This document shows, in pieces, positions 36,903 through 48,450 of a stretch of 64,000 nucleotides of DNA (within the stretch, counting starts at the first letter, position 1; every line of letters starts with the position of its first letter). This DNA comes from Cristatella mucedo (taxonomy: Eukaryota; Bryozoa; Phylactolaemata; Cristatellidae), in assembly GCA_009760855.2 (NCBI GenBank), contig WPIO01000001.1, forward strand, positions 13,459,001 through 13,523,000, read 5' to 3'. A model generated the notes under the pieces. That model worked only from the letters and a program-made list of their open reading frames with translations, made no database searches and was not told where the DNA came from. A program made the position numbers and the translations under genes.

Positions 36903-39170
36903 ATAATGATAATAATAATAATAATAAGTTTGTGTAGCCCCTTCAGAGAACCTAATATCTTTCTATGCACTTTAAATATGTAAGGATGATTGAATGGTTA
37001 GCGACAGAATGCTCATCGGCAACATGCATAACAATGTTAGAGGTGACATGCTCAGTGTCAGCCGGCAGATATGGTTAGTGGCGTGCACAGTGTCAGCATC
37101 CATAAACACACAAAAGGACGAATCACATGGCCCCACTAAATGCTGTGATAAATAGATGCGTTTTAGCTTCCTTACAAATGACAAAATCAGGGCTGTCGTC
37201 ACGTCAGTCGTGAGTGAGTTCCAGGCTTTGAGAGTATACGAACTAAAGGCACAGTCTCCAAAGGATTTGAGATTCGTGTGAGGTGTAGCTAAACGCTTTG
37301 ATTCGGATAAGCAGGTGGTACGATGTCTAGCATGGTGGAGTGTAGATCTGATAGGTAGGAGTTAGCCAAAGAATGAAGGGATCGAAAAGTGAGTGACTGA
37401 ACCTTGAAATCGATGCACTGTTTGACTGGGAGCCAGTGCAGGTCGGCAAGCAGTGGTGTGGTGTTGCAACTGTGATGCTATCGACAGATGACCACAGCTG
37501 CAGAGTTTTGCACCAACTGTGAGCTCCTGACTGCACAGGCCGGAGACCATCCAGCATTGAGTTACAGAAGTCGAGACCGAATATCACAAATGCATGGACC
37601 GACTTAAACGTGGTATCCTTATCTAAACAAGCCCGAATTTTAGCAATGTTATATAGCTGAAAGTAGGCAGACTTGACTGTGGAGGTGATGTGGTCGTCTA
37701 ATGAAAAGTTACTTTGGAACAGGACACCTAGACTTTGTGCAGATTCAACAGGAGATATGCTGATAGAGCCGATTCTGATCGCAATGCCCAGTCGAGATGA
37801 GCGACTCTCGAGGACTTAGTGATTGTTAGAATCAAAAGATCGAGCAAATCAAGCAGAGATACTACCTAAGTCTGCATGCTTAAGAAAGTCGCTACACACC
37901 CGATAGAATGCTGACTCCGTGGAGTAATTTGCTCTAAAACCAGTCTGGAAGTAGCTAGCTAGGTGTTACGTTTTAACATGAGTTAGTCTGGTCTGCCATG
38001 ATTCTTTCCACTGTCTTGGATATCAAGTGTAGAAGGGAGTCTGGGCAAAAGTTGCTCAAGTTCTCTGGTCTAGTGTTGCTTTCTTGATTAGTGGCCTGAC
38101 TACAGCCTTTTTGAAATGAGCTTGAACATGACCTGGGGCTAATGATATATTTATGATGTTAGCTATGCAAGGTAACAGGAGATCTATGAATCGTAGAAGC
38201 AGGACAGTGGGAATCGGGTCCAAAGGACTAGTTGACTTCTTTGCTTCGGATATGAATTTCAGGATGAAGTCACCCTTGGGCTCCTTGAATGTAAACATCG
38301 AGGTGCTGCACGGAAATGAAGGACAAGATTCCAGAGGGGATGCTGCCACCCTAGGGATGAACTCCCTGATCTTGTCTATCTTGTTGACAAAGAAGCTAGA
38401 AAAGTGTTCGGCTGGATCATCACAAGGATCACTAATTAAGAAGCTAACCTGGGAGAGGTTAAGGAGATATTCGATCGTAGACATCAGCATTTTTGGATTG
38501 TGCATCTATGATTCAACAAAAATTTTATGGAAGATAGACTTGACCTTTGCTAAGATAGATTAGTACGATCCACAATAGTCTTCGTATGCCTGTCGATGAG
38601 CGGTCTGTCCTGATCATTTGCATACTTTTGAAGCTTGCGTTGGTAGAACTAGCTACTTTAATGTCTGAGATAAACTATAGGCCATCTGGGCGAGAGCACA
38701 CAGTGAGCTAACGCAGAGGCGCAAACTCGTTGAGCATGTCAACAAGTGTCGCATTCTACCAACGGTGACAAGTCGGAAAGGATTGAGCAGTAGGAGCAAA
38801 GAGAGTATTATCGTGTGGACACCATCGATGTCAAGGGTCTTGACGTTTCGCGATTCACAGATGATTTTAGATTATGAGGAGGGCACATATCGTAGAGTGA
38901 ATGCGACTTGCATGTGGTCCGATGACCAAAATGTAGTATTAACTGGCGATGATAGCATGTAGTTGTAGGAGAAAATTTGGTCGAGTGTGTGGGGTCATGC
39001 ACATGAGCCACAGGAGAAATGGGTAAGTCATTGCGTGAAATTCGGTGCTGAATATGTGATAAGTTATCAAAGTGAATGTTAAAATCAGTCATAACGAGGG
39101 AATATCGATTTCTTGCACACTCATCGACATGAGATCACTGCCACCAATGGTAGCTTGTTGTCGGGTGAAC
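36903..39170 (-). pseudogene. LINE-A, longest copy, retaining endonuclease remnant
   Basis: AAT tail and 3' UTR at the low-coordinate end. Minus-strand coding continues through decayed RT, then [20 protein letters not shown] and AVVRPLIKKATLDQ at 38.1-38.3 kb (RT N-terminal region) and DPAEHFSSFFVNKIDKIREF. At 38808-39092 it reads MTDFNIHFDNLSHIQHRISR, which resembles the G-D-F-N-I-H motif of AP-like LINE endonucleases, with T in place of G. Part of the RT is deleted near 37.8 kb. Many frameshifts. It shows that LINE-A carries an AP endonuclease. Confidence 0.82.
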
Positions 39171-39177
39171 TCAAAAC

Positions 39178-39335
39178 AATATTAATAATAATTGATAAAG
39201 CGCCCTCAGAGAACTCAATCTCTCTCTAGGTGCTTTACATTTGCTGCAAAGGGAAATGCAATTGAATGGTGAGTAATATCATGCCTGATAAACAAAAAAA
39301 TGAATAACATGGTTAGGGGTGACATGCACAGGATT
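39178..39335 (-). mobile_element. LINE-A 3' UTR fragment
   Basis: AAT tail, aattgataaagcgccctcag, ctctaggtgctttacatttg, aacatggttaggggtgacat. Truncated after about 155 bp; directly adjacent to the larger copy. Confidence 0.9.
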
Positions 39336-41000
39336 GTTTCAATGCCAGCTACCACACAGCAATGCGTTGCCGCTGTCGAAGCCTTTGGGCATTGCCCGAA
39401 CGGGCCAACCTCATGCGGTGGCTCTTCAAACCTTCAGGCGTTACCCGAACCAGCTAACGAGGATGCTGTCAATGAGTTGGCCTGCTGCTTCTATTAATCA
39501 GCTGTAACCCGCCTCGTCGCATCTATGGACCGTAGACATTGTACATCAAGTCAGCCACCTTAAGGCGCGCGAGCGCACACACACATACACACGTGCATGT
39601 CCTCTGGAGTTACTGCTTGGCTATCTGTTCTGCTTCTTGGCGGTATTTAGCCCTAAGACCATGAAAATAGATTCGACAGACTGCTTCAAGGGAACTGCTA
39701 ACGGCATGCAATTGAAGGATGGTCGTATGATAAAACCATCTCCACTACCAGTTTTGAGCACCCCTACGAGGTTGCATCGTTAATGGTTGGGCAGCTAACC
39801 GATTTCAGCCAGGTCACCTTTTCCTTCATTATTAAAGGTAGCCACCAGTGCCAACACGGCTGTCACTACACTTCTGTGTCTCATGGCTATGCAAGTGAGC
39901 TATAAGCAAGGGGAATAGCAGTGGAATAGCATATAACTATATCTATAGCTATAAGCAGGGGAATATAGCATATATCAATAAGCAAGGGGAATAGCAGTAC
40001 ATCACAATAGATGGCATTCAGGAACGGACTGGTCAGTCACTTGATCAAGCCTTCCCCAGTCGATTTCGACTCCCTCTGGCTAAGGAAAAATATCTAGCTC
40101 CTAATCTGATAGCCACATTGATTCCTAAATTATTATCTGCACCGTATCACTTGGTAGATAATTTTCTGGAAAGGAAGAAGAAGAAATTGAGAGACCGTGT
40201 TTGCATAACTCACCCATCAACTGGCTAAAATGCAATGGCAACTCGTTTCCAGCCACAGCTGAGCAGGTACTGCACTTGGGCTTCTGCCAGCCAGTACAGT
40301 TACTGCTTAGCAGCCTCCAGATGTTGTATGAGAGATCCATTCCCACGCACATTAATCAATAAATGCTTGCCTAAAATAATTATTTTAAAGCGACAATCAT
40401 TATTTGCCGTTAGCTGGCTGAATGGGTAGGCTGTGTGACAGAACCGAAATATACAAGGATGGTCAAAACCACTTCCAGTTTAAAAACATTTGCCTGTAGA
40501 ATTGTTGATGGTTGTATGTCTAAGGAACATACGACCATCTGTGTCGGAGATTACAAGTATGTCATATTTGCTCGTCTATACTATGAACAATTATAGGAAC
40601 ACTCCAACTTGTCTTTAAAAGGCAGGCCTGCCCGACGACCACTGACTTAGCTAGTGGTTAGCCCTTCTTACTGACAGCTGGACAAGCGAAGAAATGTGAT
40701 AGCACTACGTTCCGGGGCTTTTGAAATATTGGGTTAGTGTTAAGAAAAAAATCCTGTTTTCCTTGAGTTTCGGAAGTGTGATTTTGAGATTACCTCTAAT
40801 TTGTTTTTCAGGGGTTTTGTCTGTAATAGTTGCGCACATATTATACGTGCTTTGCTCTTTTTTTCCAATTAGTTGCTGTCAAACTTTTGCATTTTCTTCC
40901 TTTTGATAATTTCTGACTACTTTACTACAATAAAATATAATGATGAACCATGAAATAGCATTAATTAAAGTAAGCTAAGAGTCATATGATCCAAAAACCT
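39336..41000. other. intergenic, no feature recognised
   Basis: About 1.7 kb with short frames only and no repeat match. Confidence 0.35.
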
Positions 41001-41002
41001 CA

Positions 41003-41152
41003 TTTATATAGACAGAATAGTCTTTACGGCTTTCACTCTTGTTTGAAGAGGGTAGTGAAGAATTGACTGCTGCAGGACTGGAACCTACGACATGATTAAT
41101 GAATTACGAGCACCTAACCCATAGGCTAAGATTCAAGGGCTCCTGTGGGTCT
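41003..41152 (-). mobile_element. SINE-A copy (diverged)
   Basis: Minus-orientation remnants: tcatttatatagacagaata, tctttacggctttcactctt, ctgcaggactggaacctacg (B-box region). Confidence 0.55.
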
Positions 41153-41301
41153 CTTCGTTTTCTTGCTCCGGCCTTCCTTACCTGTCCGAACTATGCGTAT
41201 TATGTGAGCACCTCTTTTCATCATCAGCTTCTCTGACTGTGGTCGCTCAGCTGCACCTCTAACTTTGAGGATCCTCTCTAACCTCCTACATACAAGTAGA
41301 G

Positions 41302-41445
41302 GTCGGCTGATTCAATTATTTAGCGACAGAAGAGCCCAAGTGCCCATTAACCTGCTTGCAGAGAGCAATAGAAATGCCTACTGCAGGAGTTGACCCAACT
41401 ACTTATCTTGTGAAGTGCAAGCTCATGTGCATCTGTCTGCTGTGG
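41302..41445 (-). mobile_element. SINE-A copy (diverged)
   Basis: Minus-orientation remnants: gattcaattatttagcgaca, gaagagcccaagtgccca, atgcctactgcaggagttga. About 150 bp from the previous copy, same orientation. Confidence 0.6.
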
Positions 41446-41589
41446 CTTTGTTCATGACTCAAGAAATAAAGTGAAAGTCTAAGTCCGCTGGCAGGCCTCT
41501 CTGCAGCCATTGCTGGAGAGGGAAACCGGGTAAACCTAGAATCCTTGGATGACTACTATGGACACTTTTAAGCTGTTGGAGGTAATCTG

Positions 41590-41668
41590 CAAATGTAAAG
41601 CACCTAGAAAGAGATTGAGTTCTCTCAGGGCAGTTTATCAAGTGTATTATCGTTATTATTATTATCTT
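41590..41668 (+). mobile_element. LINE-A 3' tail fragment
   Basis: Hairpin region aaatgtaaagcacctagaaa, then gttctctcagggcagtttat, then ATT-rich end. Confidence 0.88.
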
Positions 41669-41885
41669 ATGTCGAGCACGATTCGGCATGCCTCGAGTCC
41701 ATCTGGCCCTTGGCCCAAGCTTTGGCCTGGCTCTAAGAGGTACAGTCGAATGATATCATATGCTGATAATAGCGAATGTATTTGCTCAGAACAGCACAAT
41801 GGTCTGTGCATCGTGTTTTAAACCCCCTGTTGGTTCAATGAGTTTATCGATGTTGTAGGAAAGGGTGTTCGAGGCATCTCCGTGG

Positions 41886-42275
41886 CACAAACCTCAAATA
41901 CTTTGGAGACCGTGCCATTAGTTCGTATGCTCCCAAAGGCTGAAACTCCCTCTCGACTTGCGTCAGAACATCCCCTGACCTGACCACATTTATAAAGAAC
42001 TTAAAAACACCTATTTAGGACAGCATTTAGTGGGCCCCTGTGATTCGTCCTTCATGTGCTTATGCGTGCTGACACTGTGCATGCTGCCACTAACCACGGT
42101 TTCATGCTGACCCTGTGCATGTCACTCATAGCCATGTTATTTATGTTGTTTATCAAGCATAATATTACTCACCATTCAATCGCGTTTCCCTTTGCAGCAA
42201 ATGTAAAGCGCCTAGAGAGAGATTGAGTTCTCTGAGGGCGCTTTATAAAGTGCATTATTATTATTATTATTATTA
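41886..42275 (+). mobile_element. LINE-A 3' fragment
   Basis: Begins in the end of the coding region (aacctcaaatactttggaga), continues through the 3' UTR to the hairpin and a clean (ATT)n tail at 42255-42275. Confidence 0.92.
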
Positions 42276-42714
42276 ACGACGAGGCCAAAATAATGAGCCG
42301 GAGTGGTCTTCACAGGGCCGGATCGGCCGGCGCCTAGCGCTTGAGACCGGCTATCGGGGCTCGAATGAAGGTGACCTGTGGGAACCGCATGACTATGGGA
42401 GTGGTTTCCCAGCTTTGCCTAAAGGTGGGCAACATATATGACCGGCTCCTCACGAGGGGCAGAGCTGACGTGGGCCTCCTGCGAGTGGCTGTCACGTAGT
42501 CTGCATCCATGTTAAGCCGCTCGGAAGCCGTCAATTTTGATATTGAACACCTGATAAAACTCGAACAACGTACTGCAGAACAGGGCAACAACTTGGGCTC
42601 CGGGTCTACTGTCGGAGCAGGCAGTAGTGTAGTGAAGTGCTCGGGGAACCGACGGCTAAAAGACTGTCCATTCGTGAGGGCCGCCCCTGCACAGAAAGAC
42701 TGGCAGGACTATGA

Positions 42715-42889
42715 TATCTATTTTCTATGGAGGATGGGATGTTGTGTGAGACTGCTGCCTCTGCTATTGTAATTAGTGCAGCAGCATCGGTCACGTGGGG
42801 CATACATTAGTGACCGATGCTGCTGCACTAATTACAATAGCAGAGGCAGCAGTCTCACACAACATCCCTTCCTCCGTAGAAAATAGATA
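42715..42889. repeat. inverted repeat, 80-bp arms, 15-bp spacer
   Basis: The left arm 42715-42794 and right arm 42810-42889 are reverse complements with about two mismatches. The spacer reads gtggggcatacatta. Transcripts would form a long hairpin; DNA could form a cruciform. Each arm read outward encodes VTDAAALITIAEAAVSHNIP, with no assigned function. Confidence 0.93.
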
Positions 42890-43009
42890 CCGGCATTTAA
42901 TGTGGGTTCGACAAATTACCACAATCCACTATATTATCTATGGCAATTGCCATGGATTGTCCAAGGTTGAACGCGATAAAGGACAGCCTGTGCACCCACG
43001 GTGAGTGTC

Positions 43010-45570
43010 ACGTCGGAGGTAGTTACAAGTTCAAACAGACAATTTCCAGAATATTTGAAACAGATTGCTGCAGAGACCGAGCCATTGCCGTCGATTGACC
43101 TCGATTGTGCCTTTGTCGTTTGTATTCAAGGAAGTGGCTTCACTTTTAATGCAATAGGCAAGAAAAGTTGCAGCTTCTCTCAGCAACTGTCGGTCCATTT
43201 GTAACTGCCTGTCATGGATTGGCGTATTTCCTCAGGCCATTGCCGTGCCTCGCCGTCGATTGAACGAGCACAATCGGTGAAACTTATGGGCGCACACATT
43301 GGTACATGTTACGTGGAATGAGAGTTCCAGTTTATTGCAGCCAATCTTACCACTTTTCCACGGATTTTGCTATAGGCTCCTACCATTGCTGTTGATTGCC
43401 GTGCATTGCTGACAGCTAACAAAAAAAGCATCTTGAAAACTCCACGGTTTTACTTTTGACGTCGCGGAATGTTATATTTAATGACAATTGAGGTTTACAC
43501 GCTGCAAATTTCTCTTCAATTTGCCGGGAATTGGGTTACTGGCCCAGGACATTGCTGTCGATTGCCGTTCATTGCTCGCAATTTTACATGAGCGATTTGT
43601 TGAAAGGATTTGAAAGCACTTTCAACACAGTGGGCTGTGACAGGTAAGATATATCTGATCTTGGCCCAGTTACTTTCCAGTGTTTTTCGATGGACCGTAA
43701 TGGATTGCCGTATATGCCCGTGCCATTGCCGTCGATTGCTCTGCATTGCCAAAGATTGAACTGTGAGAGCTGGTTAAAAGGGATGAAAGTATGTACTCGA
43801 GCAGTGAGATTTTACGTGGAGTGAGAATTGGAGCTTGGTGCAGTCGATTTCTCGTCTATTTGCCACGGATTTCGGTATTGGTCCCTGCCATTGCTGTGGA
43901 TTGCCGTGCAGTGTTGAAATTAACGTAAAAAGTAGCTTGAAAGTCCTGCAACTTCACTTTTAGCACAAAGAAAGGTGAAATGCGATGACAATCGGCACTT
44001 CGTGCAGCCAATCTAGCGTCGACTTGCCAAGGATGGTCTAGTGGTTAAGGTGCTCGCCCTGACTAAGGTCTGACTGAGGTGGTGGGCTCGAGCCCCGAGG
44101 CATATGTGAAGCGCCTGAATATAGATTAAGTTCTCTTAGGGCGCTATATAAATGAGTTATTATTATAAGGATTGTGGTAGATTGTTTCGCCGAGCCGTTG
44201 CCCAAGATTGCCATGCATTGCCCGAGATTGTATGAGTGCAATTGCTTAAAATGATGTGGTTGACTTTAATCAGTGTGCTTTGTAACATGCATTAAAAATT
44301 AGAGCATTGCGAAACCGATTTCGGGGCATTTTGCATCAGATTGTTGTAAATTGAGGTATTGGCCCGGGCCATTGCAGTCAATTGCAGTGCATTGCTGCCG
44401 AATGATCGAGGCGATTGTAGTGGAATTGTGGGATTACACAATAACAAAAAATTAGAGCAATGTGCAGGTCACTATTAGAGCTTAAAGTGTACGTATTCTG
44501 GTCGTTTTCGGCGGCTTGCGGTACATTGATGTACTGGCCCGGGCAGTTGCAGTATATTGCTGCAGAATGGTCGAGGAAATTACAGTGAAGTTATGCGAGT
44601 ACACAATAACCGAAGAGTACAGCAGTGTGAAATCGTAACTAGAGCTTCTAGTACACGCGTTCCGGTTGCTGTGTGGCGGATGGCAGCGGATTTCGGAAGA
44701 ATTGAGGTGGATTGTGGTATGGGACCTGGTCGTTGCAGTGATTGCAATTCATTGCATGAGAACGCATGTGCATAATGGAGCGAAATTTTTGTGGGTGCAC
44801 TTTGAACTGAGTCTAGGCCCGTATGCAATATTAATTAGAGCTTCGCGATGGTAATTTGAGGTTGATTTGCAGTGGAATAAAATGGATTATGGTAGTTTTA
44901 CAGGTCATTTCAGGTGATTTCCCGCCGTGCGAGGTTGCATGATTTTTTTTATTCTATGTGGTTGTGCACACAGCGAAGTGCACTTCAATATGAAATAAAA
45001 ACTGGAGCTCAGCACAATGTATTTCGATTTTCTATATGGTGGATTGAAGTGGATTGTGGCATTGGTCCAGGCTACTGCCGTCGATTGCATAGAATTGCAC
45101 GAGAAAGGCAGTGCCGATGCAAGTGAATTTTTTTTATGCAATTCTTGCAGAGCGTGCTGTCCAATGCAATCAAAAAGAGAGTTTTTCGATCAGTATTTCT
45201 TTCGTTGTGTGGTTTAATGCAGAGGTATTGGCCTGGGCTACTGCAATCTTATTTAAGTGGACTTTGTGAGAACGCTTGAGCAGAATCGCGCGAAATTTTC
45301 TGGGTTTATTGTACGTGTAGCATAGTTTGATATTCCAACTTTTTGGAGCTGTGCGCAGCTGGTTTGTGGTAGATTTGATGGGAACTAGAATGGATTGGAG
45401 TACAGGCGTCCGGTGTCAAAGCTCATTTGCATAAGTTCGGGTTCGCGAAGCGACATGCAATTTGGTACAGATACATTAAAACGTGTACTAAAAACTTTGA
45501 GCTCGGCAATGCTTAAGTCCGGTCGTTGTTAGCCTAATTAGAGAAGATTGAGGTGGATTGTGGTGGATTT
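43010..45570. repeat. degenerate satellite array, monomer about 150-190 bp
   Basis: A motif of the type ccattgccgtcgattgccgtgcattgcc recurs at about 43081, 43233, 43380, 43547, 43720, 43888, 44200, 44372, 44545, 44733, 45070 and 45240. Between occurrences lie similar blocks (aatttgccacggatt, gtgaaatgagaattggagct). Spacing is 150-190 bp once the SINE-B insertion is removed. Monomers are diverged from each other, so the array is old. Confidence 0.75.
44035..44166 (+). mobile_element. SINE-B, full-length reference copy, 132 bp, with target duplication
   Basis: The tRNA-derived head has an A box TGGTCTAGTGG at its start and a B box region ggctcgagccc at 44085-44095. The body catatgtgaagcgcctgaat and the LINE-A-like tail follow (AGCGCC at 44110-44115 pairing with GGCGCT at 44140-44145), then TTATTATTAT. 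AAGGAT is duplicated at 44029-44034 and 44167-44172. Inserted within a satellite monomer. Confidence 0.9.
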
Positions 45571-45599
45571 CGGTAGTTCGTCGAACCCATTTAATGTAA

Positions 45600-45775
45600 C
45601 GACGTGGCCCACCTCAGATGCACTCCCCCATATGCTGTGAGTCAGCCAGCTCTTATATGCACCCGTTAACGGAATAAAGAGAGAGTCTCGTTCACCGCTC
45701 ACGTCCATGCAGTTTATCCGTGAGACTCCACAATAACAGCCGGAGCCACTGTCACACAACACACGTCACCCCTAC
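45600..45775. mobile_element. LTR-like remnant sharing sequence with 63650-63770
   Basis: Contains cacccgttaacggaataaag, agagtctcgttcaccgct and tgagactccacaataacagc. The 63.65 kb copy has cccgttgaaaggaataaagc, agagtcttgtttaccgcg and tgagactcccactagaacag in the same order. aataaag may be a polyadenylation signal of an LTR. Confidence 0.5.
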
Positions 45776-45922
45776 CGATGTTATGCTAGTTGTAATTGAG
45801 CATGCTACCGCTAACCATTCGATCACGTTTCCTGTGCAGCAAATGCAGAGTGCCTAGAAAGAGATTGAGTTCCTTGAGGGCGCTTTATTAAGTGTGTTAC
45901 TGTTATTATTATTGTTATATCT
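45776..45922 (+). mobile_element. LINE-A 3' tail fragment
   Basis: Reads tgctaccgctaaccattcga, cagcaaatgcagagtgccta, gttccttgagggcgctttat and an ATT-rich end. Confidence 0.85.
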
Positions 45923-46874
45923 CCTCTTTCCCATTTAACATCAAGCTGGCGATAGATATAAAGACTCGCACTGTGCGCTCACGAGTGCCTCCCCCCTTGA
46001 GCAAAGTGGTCTCCTCTTCGCCCAGCAATAATTCGCCTCAAAATAATTCTTATGTGGCAATAAGGTACAACAATAACAGCAGTGTAATGTTTTTAGACAG
46101 GCATCGACGTATTAGTCAGTTAAACGACGCCTAGTCAATTGCCTGGGCTGCTTAACTAGTGCTAGTACGCTAGAGCTGGTGCTGTACACATTTGCTTTTC
46201 TGAGGCTATGTAATGTAACGGTCTAAAAAATTAACGGCATTAAGGTGTGGGGGTTCTTGTGTGCGGCCCGGGCTGTGCTGCTATGGACATACTTAACTGC
46301 ATGTATCGAGGCACCACCTGCGACTGTTATGCCGCACGTCGAGGCGCCGGGTCAAGCAGCACCTGTCCGGCGTCTGGAATGACTAGCAACATTAGAGGCG
46401 CAATTTTTGCGGGTAAGTACCTGAGTGCAGAAGCAGCTACAGCGTGTTGTTAACAGTTTCGTGGTAAGGCTTCTGTGAACTGAAGAAAACATCTAGCAGA
46501 GCTAATGAGCTTCAGCAGGAAAAACGTTTCGAGTTTTGGACGTAGTTGGAACGCAGTTCCTTTAGCTTATTTACCCCAATCGTTGCTTTTAAGTGAAGAC
46601 ATATCCTTTCCATTGCTAACAGGGTCTCGTGTCTTCAACACTTGTGGTCACACCATGAACCACAGTAACGCCCGTTAAAGTGTTTCTAGGCTAAAGAACA
46701 AGCTGTTGAACGCGTCAGCTTGGGAAGTGATAAGCGCAGAGTAGTAGCAATTAACGCAAACTGTCGGGTTTCCAATGCTTTATGTATACGTATGCACTTG
46801 CAGTGAGTCTCATGGAGTAAAGAGCGCAAATGTAACCGTACGAAAGAGACAAAGCCTTTATTCCTCTCTCTCTT

Positions 46875-46909
<35 letters not shown>

Positions 46910-48359
46910 GAGAGTTATACAGTTATATAGTCATTTATATATACTTTAATAGAGCAACGAAAGCGCTTTCAGGTATGTGTATCAGAGAAGGGGTGCAGCT
47001 TCAGGATACGTTACCATTAGCAGGCATAGCCATATCCGTACGGCGTCCAGCTGCACTTCGCCACCAGATGTGATACGGCAGGGTGCTAAGTTCAGTCGTG
47101 CTCTGCAGTCGGATGATGAGTGGCAGGGCATTTGTCCGAAGCTCCTTTAATTGTTAAAAAAAAGCAGGCACACGCAGCACACTCTCAACGTTTGGCTCAT
47201 TAGAATCGAAGTCACAGAGTCCATCGCAAATCATTCGCTAATGCCTATCTTTTGTTTTTAGCTCATCTATATCGTGATGAGAGCCTTCACATAGATTCGT
47301 TTACGAAGTCAACAGACTTTTGCATGTCTGACTAAAGGTTCTCATATCTTATACAATTTCATTCTTAAACTTAAAGGATTGCAAGAAGCAAAAGATGTGC
47401 GATCATAAGGCAGAGGGAGATAGACTGCGTATTTAAGAGAGTATCTGGACACTACACATGGGTTCTTCAGAGAATTTTTTTGATATAAGGATATATATAT
47501 TGATGTATTTAATGAAACCGATATTAAAATTTAAGTTTTTAAATAGTTTTACGAGATAGAGTGTAGTATAGTTTTTAACGAGATAGAGTGCAATATAGAT
47601 AGGAACTTATCTAAAAAATATCCAACCAAATCTCCGGGTACCTTTTATTGGCACACTTGCTTTTGAGATGATATTGTTCTGTATTGCATGTAATCGAAAA
47701 TTTCTATACAATTGAAGTCTGAATTATTATCGCGAACGGCACAGAACACCAGCCGACGAGCAACACCACCAGTTTATTTTCCCTACACACGGAGCAGAGC
47801 GAAGCACGACTCTCCTCGCCCCTATCGCCCACCGGAGTCCCCCGACTCCCTAAGCAAAACCACCACTAATAGCACGGCCCGGCTGCTTACCACATCGAGT
47901 GTCACGGCCCACTCGTACAGCGATCAGGGGCAGTGTCATCAATTAAATAAAACCACAACAATTATGAAAATAGCCTTCGGCTGCACCAAAATATGTGACC
48001 GGAACCATTGATTCCTCACCATAGTCCTGTAAGGATGACCTCTCGTTCAAACCAACTTATTACATTCGGTAATAACCCATAGTGAATGGTCTACGTAGAT
48101 CTGATCGAAGTCGCTAACGAGCCTGTATTAGCCTTTTGGGTGTAACCCGTCCTAAAAGTATCATTAGATTGGAATAACAATCGAGCTCACTTTAATACTT
48201 CAACACAGTCATTTAAAGAAAACTTCAACACTCCAAAACCCCCTAGCGAGTCACACTCTCACCCCTATGATGATATATTTTGCACGACCAGACACGAGCC
48301 TCTGAACGAGTAGGTTTACTAGCCAGGAATTAAAAAAATGGAGTTAGGTAAAATATATC

Positions 48360-48360
<1 letters not shown>
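45923..48360. other. intergenic; only microsatellite-type structure recognised
   Basis: 46864-46912 is a CT/TA/AG palindrome. 47700-48010 is GC-richer with a ttattttccct motif reminiscent of an inverted LTR polyadenylation region, but no matching copy was confirmed. Confidence 0.35.
46864..46912. repeat. (CT)n(TA)n(GA)n palindromic microsatellite
   Basis: ctctctctcttta followed by TA repeats and then gagagagagagag: the two arms are reverse complements around a TA core, giving a near-perfect self-complementary sequence. Confidence 0.93.

Positions 48361-48364
<4 letters not shown>

Positions 48365-48447
<83 letters not shown>
48365..48447. repeat. (TC)n microsatellite, about 41 units
   Basis: About 83 bp of uninterrupted TC, purine-free on this strand; capable of triplex formation. 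Confidence 0.98.

Positions 48448-48449
<2 letters not shown>

Positions 48450-48450
<1 letters not shown>

Noticed and set aside
43010-45570. CRISPR-like array because of recurring short motifs
   Set aside because: The recurring units are long (150-190 bp), diverged and contiguous, as in satellite DNA; the genome is eukaryotic.
46247-46453. Cysteine-rich 68-codon frame resembling a small secreted peptide
   Set aside because: Lies next to LTR-like debris, has no convincing signal peptide, and its composition follows local GC content.
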